52,635 bases of DNA from Candidatus Poribacteria bacterium WGA-3G (GTDB taxonomy: Bacteria; Poribacteria; WGA-4E; WGA-3G). Below, one piece after another: positions 49,589 through 52,635 of this stretch. The notes under the pieces are model-generated. The model searched no databases, was not told the DNA's origin, and worked only from the letters and a program-made list of their open reading frames with translations. Made by a program: the position numbers and the translations under genes. The stretch is from NCBI GenBank assembly GCA_000406005.1, contig ASZN01000019.1, positions 23,997 to 76,631 of the forward strand, read 5' to 3'. The first letter of the stretch is position 1. Each line of letters begins with the position of its first letter.

Positions 49589-51910
49589 ATGAAAGTTGAA
49601 ATGCAACTTGGGAGCGAGAAATTATCCATTGAAACCGGAAAAGTTGCGAAACAGGCAGATGGTGCTGTCTGGGTACAATACGGGGGGACGGTTGTCTTGG
49701 TCACAGTAGTGGCTGATGATAGTGAACACGACCTCGATTTCTTTCCATTAACAGTAGATTACCGTGAGAGGGCTTATGCCAATGGACGCATACCCACAGT
49801 GTATGGTAGACGAGAACCACGACCCGGATCCTCAGAACAACTCGTGGCGCGACTCATAGACCACTGTATCCGTCCACTTTTTCCAAAGGACTTTAAGGCT
49901 GAGGTACAAGTATTATGTAACGTCTATTCATCGGATGGTGTCCATCCCGCGGATGTACCCGCACTTATCGGCACCTCCGCCGCATTATCTATTTCTGATA
50001 TCCCTTTTAATGGACCCGTCGCCGCCGTTACCGTCGGAAGAATTGAAGACCGATTGATCATCAACCCAACTTATGAGGAATTAAACGCCTCCGATATGGA
50101 GCTATTCGTCAGTGGAAAAGCTGACGCTGTTATGTCTGTTGAAGGTGGTGGACACGAAATCCCTGAAGATGAAGTCATTGATACCATTATCACAGCACAC
50201 GCACAGATACAAGAGGTTATCAAACTTCAAGAGGGACTCGCAGCAGGATGTAGTAATACAAAACGCGATTATACCTCCGGAAGTGTTGAATCAAACCTCA
50301 GCACACGAGTCCGAGATCTCGCAACTTCACGGATTCGGGAATCCATCGGGATGGCTGACAAGAAATCACGTGAGGATTACCTCGAGCAAATCCAAGAAGA
50401 TGTACTCTCCGAAATCCTTGAAGAGGCACCAGAAGACATCGATCCGAATGCAACAAAAGACACCATCTCTATTTTAAGTGAAATCGAAAAAGAAGAGATG
50501 CGACAAGCAATTTTGACAGAAGGTAAACGGGTAGACGGACGCGGGCTAACAGATATTCGCACTATCTCTGGGGAAGTCGCTCTACTCCCCTATACCCACG
50601 GCTCCGCTCTCTTTAGCAGAGGACAGACCCAAGCCCTCTGCGTTACAACGCTCGGAACATCTGGAGATGAAGATGTTCAACGTGGACTTGACGGCGAAGT
50701 AAGACGTTCCTTCTTTTTACACTACAACTTCCCGCCTTTTAGCACCGGCGAAGTTAAACGGATGATGGGACCCGGACGCCGTGAAATCGGACACGGAGCA
50801 CTCGCAGAAAAAGCACTCGAACCCGTCATACCTGATAAGGAAGATTTTCACTACACCATCCGCATCGTTTCCGAAATATTGGAATCCAACGCTTCTTCTT
50901 CTATGGCAACTGTCTGTGGCGCAACGCTCGCACTATTAGACGCAGGTGTACCCATTAAAAACCCCGTCGCAGGAATAGGGGTCGGACTTATTAAAGAAGG
51001 TGAACAGGAAGCTATACTTACCGATATGCTCGGCACCGAAGATTTTCTCGGCGATATGGACTTTAAGGTAGCCGGAACAAGTGAAGGCGTTACCGCTGTG
51101 CAAATGGACATCAAGATTGAAGGCGTTACGCCTGAATTGATGCGCCGCGCAATTCATCAGGCAAAGGAAGCACGCCTCGCCGTCATCGAACAGATGAACG
51201 CTGTTATCGCACAGCCACGCGCAGAACTTTCGCCCTACGCACCACGCATCCACTCCATACAAATCGCGCAACAGAAAATTAAAGACCTCATCGGTCCTCG
51301 GGGGAAAACTGTACAGGGTCTCCAAGAAGAGACAAACACTACCATCAATATCGAAGACGATGGAACTGTAGAAATTGCCGCAACAAGCGCAGAAGATGTC
51401 AAAAACGCTGAGGAGAAAATTCGAGCCATCACCGCTATGCCTGAAATCGGTAAAGAGTACACCGGTAAAGTCGTACGAACCGCATCTTTCGGCGCATTCG
51501 TCGAGATCTTACCCGGTAAAGACGGACTCGTTCATATCTCACAGATGGGAGATGGATATGTCAGACGTGCCGAAGATGTTATGCAAGTCGGCGATCAAGT
51601 CACTGTCCGAATCCTCACGATTGACGAGCAAGATCGCGTCGATTTAGCACTCGTCGCTGCTAACGGTGTCCCTGTTGAAGAACTGAACATCGAATCAAGC
51701 GATGACCGTGAATTCACACCCAGAGAACCCCGCGAGGGCGGTCGTTCTAACTATCGAGACAATCGAGACTCCCGCGATTACAGAGATAACAGAAGAGGGA
51801 ATGACTCGCGCGACCGACGTGGCGGAAACCGGTATGACCAACGCGATAATCGCGACTACCGCGGCGACCGACGCTCTTCACCACGCCTCCCGAAAGGACG
51901 TTCTCGATAG
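49589..51910 (+). CDS. pnp: Polyribonucleotide nucleotidyltransferase (PNPase)
   Basis: A 773-residue phosphorolytic 3'-to-5' exoribonuclease. The first RNase PH-like core has TVDYRERAYANGRIPTVYGR and LIDHCIRPLFPKDF. The second has GKRVDGRGLTDIRTISGEV, LFSRGQTQALCVTTLG and the active-site stretch SDM-like TDMLGTEDFLGDMDFKVAG. A KH domain (KIKDLIGPRGKTVQGLQEE) and an S1 domain (YTGKVVRTASFGAFVEILPG) give RNA binding. After the S1 domain comes a roughly 60-residue Arg/Asp/Asn/Gly-rich tail (YRDNRDSRDYRDNRRG), likely disordered and RNA- or RNase-binding. A strong terminator follows. Confidence 0.97.
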   Translation: MKVEMQLGSEKLSIETGKVAKQADGAVWVQYGGTVVLVTVVADDSEHDLDFFPLTVDYRERAYANGRIPTVYGRREPRPGSSEQLVARLIDHCIRPLFPKDFKAEVQVLCNVYSSDGVHPADVPALIGTSAALSISDIPFNGPVAAVTVGRIEDRLIINPTYEELNASDMELFVSGKADAVMSVEGGGHEIPEDEVIDTIITAHAQIQEVIKLQEGLAAGCSNTKRDYTSGSVESNLSTRVRDLATSRIRESIGMADKKSREDYLEQIQEDVLSEILEEAPEDIDPNATKDTISILSEIEKEEMRQAILTEGKRVDGRGLTDIRTISGEVALLPYTHGSALFSRGQTQALCVTTLGTSGDEDVQRGLDGEVRRSFFLHYNFPPFSTGEVKRMMGPGRREIGHGALAEKALEPVIPDKEDFHYTIRIVSEILESNASSSMATVCGATLALLDAGVPIKNPVAGIGVGLIKEGEQEAILTDMLGTEDFLGDMDFKVAGTSEGVTAVQMDIKIEGVTPELMRRAIHQAKEARLAVIEQMNAVIAQPRAELSPYAPRIHSIQIAQQKIKDLIGPRGKTVQGLQEETNTTINIEDDGTVEIAATSAEDVKNAEEKIRAITAMPEIGKEYTGKVVRTASFGAFVEILPGKDGLVHISQMGDGYVRRAEDVMQVGDQVTVRILTIDEQDRVDLALVAANGVPVEELNIESSDDREFTPREPREGGRSNYRDNRDSRDYRDNRRGNDSRDRRGGNRYDQRDNRDYRGDRRSSPRLPKGRSR

Positions 51911-51958
51911 CAACGTGTTGAATCCTCGCAACCGTAATTAAGAACACAAATAGAAACC

Positions 51959-52000
51959 AATAGGGTGAAGGACAAATCCTTCACCCTATTTTATTTTTTC
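51959..52000 (+). terminator. Strong rho-independent terminator after pnp
   Basis: AATAGGGTGAAGGA (51959-51972) and TCCTTCACCCTATT (51977-51990) form a perfect 14-bp stem with loop CAAA, followed by TTATTTTTTC. It ends the translation/RNA cluster. Confidence 0.95.
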
Positions 52001-52035
52001 TACATCCAGATCGCGAACCCAGGCATACTTTTCCG

Positions 52036-52064
52036 TTGACAACCTATGCAGGACATGGTATTAT
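52036..52064 (+). promoter_or_regulatory. Strong sigma-70 promoter for the last gene
   Basis: TTGACA (52036-52041) and TATTAT (52059-52064) are separated by 17 bp, with an extended -10 TGG in front of TATTAT. The start codon at 52089 leaves a short leader of about 18 nt that carries the ribosome site. Confidence 0.8.
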
Positions 52065-52088
52065 ATTTTTAATTTCACGGAGGGCATT

Positions 52089-52598
52089 TTGTTAAAATTG
52101 CGAGAACTCGGACGAGCCGTAAGAGATTTTTGGAGAGTAGGGAAAACAGGCTTCGCACTTTTCCTAATGTCCCTCTTCGTTCTCATCTACGGTTACATCG
52201 CCTTGGATTATGAAACAACGAAAGGCTGGAAAGGGCATGAATCTGTCCAAAATGTCTTTGACGATATTTCAAACTTCATCCCAGTTGGCGCGGCCGCAGT
52301 CGGGATGATAGTAGGAGGCATTGATCTAATCATGTTATTGTCAGATTGGTATTCAGACAGACAAGAAAAGCGAATTCGGGCAGCCGAAGAGGCAGCCAAA
52401 GCGGAAGGCAAAGCGGAAGGCAAAGCGGAAGGCAAAGCGGAAGGCAAAGCGGAAGGCAAAGCGGAAGGCATCGCCGAAGGTCAAGCGAAGGTTTATAGAG
52501 AAATCGCGGACTGGGATCGACGCAGAACGGAAGCAGCCGCACGCGGTGAAGAATTCTCTGAACCGCCCCCCGGTATGACACAAAACGGCTCCCAATAG
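52089..52598 (+). CDS. Membrane protein with KAEG tandem repeat and conserved C-terminal tail
   Basis: 169 residues from a TTG at 52089, with GGAGGGC about 6 nt upstream. Two TM helices (FALFLMSLFVLIYGYIALDY; FIPVGAAAVGMIVGGIDLIM) are followed by a charged cytoplasmic helix (RQEKRIRAAEEAAK). Six KAEG units come next, then IAEGQAKVYREIADWDRRRT and EAAARGEEFSEPPPG. The KAEG run is encoded by a perfect 12-bp tandem repeat and should form a long charged helix of variable length. The WDRRR and EPPP tail looks conserved, and I associate it with Poribacteria-type proteins. No function is known to me. Confidence 0.7.
   Translation: MLKLRELGRAVRDFWRVGKTGFALFLMSLFVLIYGYIALDYETTKGWKGHESVQNVFDDISNFIPVGAAAVGMIVGGIDLIMLLSDWYSDRQEKRIRAAEEAAKAEGKAEGKAEGKAEGKAEGKAEGIAEGQAKVYREIADWDRRRTEAAARGEEFSEPPPGMTQNGSQ
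52398..52469 (+). repeat. Six perfect 12-bp tandem repeats (AAAGCGGAAGGC)
   Basis: Unit AAAGCGGAAGGC repeated exactly six times over 72 bp, encoding KAEG each time. Perfect identity suggests recent slippage, and the unit length keeps the reading frame. Confidence 0.95.
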
Positions 52599-52635
52599 TA
52601 GACTAACTTTAGAGAGTCACCAACTTCCACACCCA

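Noticed and set aside
52208..52471. Minus-strand frame with repeated L-P-S-A units
   Set aside because: It is the reverse reading of the 12-bp tandem repeat in the plus-strand gene and has no start signals.

Overview
The window comes from a diderm (outer-membrane) bacterium. It encodes a secretin, a TonB-dependent receptor, a TolC-type outer-membrane channel and a family 9 (heptosyltransferase-like) glycosyltransferase. Base composition is moderate, GTG and TTG starts are common, and many intergenic gaps carry short hairpin repeats. The two SpoIVB-like (S55) exported proteins, the C-terminal 'ADWDRRR...EEFSEPPPG' tail of the last gene and the style of the repeats resemble what I associate with Candidatus Poribacteria. 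That placement is an inference and was not checked by any search.

Layout, 1-11 kb: the 3' end of a secretin gene; a minus-strand pair made of a short class II terpene (squalene-hopene-like) cyclase and a family 2 glycosyltransferase; a TonB-dependent receptor behind a consensus sigma-70 promoter; a rhodanese; and a minus-strand operon glpK - sensor histidine kinase - NtrC-type sigma-54 activator. 11-22 kb: an exported S55-like protein, an exported seven-bladed propeller protein, bioA next to a ferredoxin/membrane/Hsp20-like fusion, truD, and a caspase-like/PEGA membrane protein. 21-28 kb: a tight operon of TolC, a long coiled-coil HlyD/MacA adaptor, a LolD/MacB-type ATPase and a second S55-like protein, followed by a beta-RFAP synthase homologue. 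28-41 kb: nfuA, a primary-type sigma factor, a TPP-binding decarboxylase subunit, acs, an orphan antitoxin-like gene, small membrane proteins, a CPBP protease, a probably truncated helical-repeat gene, a GT9 - coiled-coil - TVP38 operon, a CCA-type nucleotidyltransferase and a YdjM-like protein. 41-52 kb: the translation/RNA cluster rimP-nusA-ylxR-infB-ylxP-rbfA-nrnA-ribF-rpsO-pnp. The last gene is a membrane protein with a six-copy 12-bp tandem repeat.

The most interesting items are: (1) a dispersed hairpin repeat whose stem sequences differ between copies while base pairing is kept; (2) S55-like proteins in which the serine motif precedes the histidine motif, the reverse of SpoIVB, one of them in an efflux-type operon that lacks a permease gene; (3) an 11-bp-arm palindrome lying exactly on the extended -10 of that operon; (4) a GC-rich hairpin repeat family with one copy used as a terminator and one apparently inside the cyclase coding sequence; (5) absence of truB from its usual place between nrnA and ribF, which overlap instead; and (6) a ferredoxin fused to membrane and Hsp20-like segments. 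No tRNA, rRNA, CRISPR array, insertion sequence or prophage was recognised.
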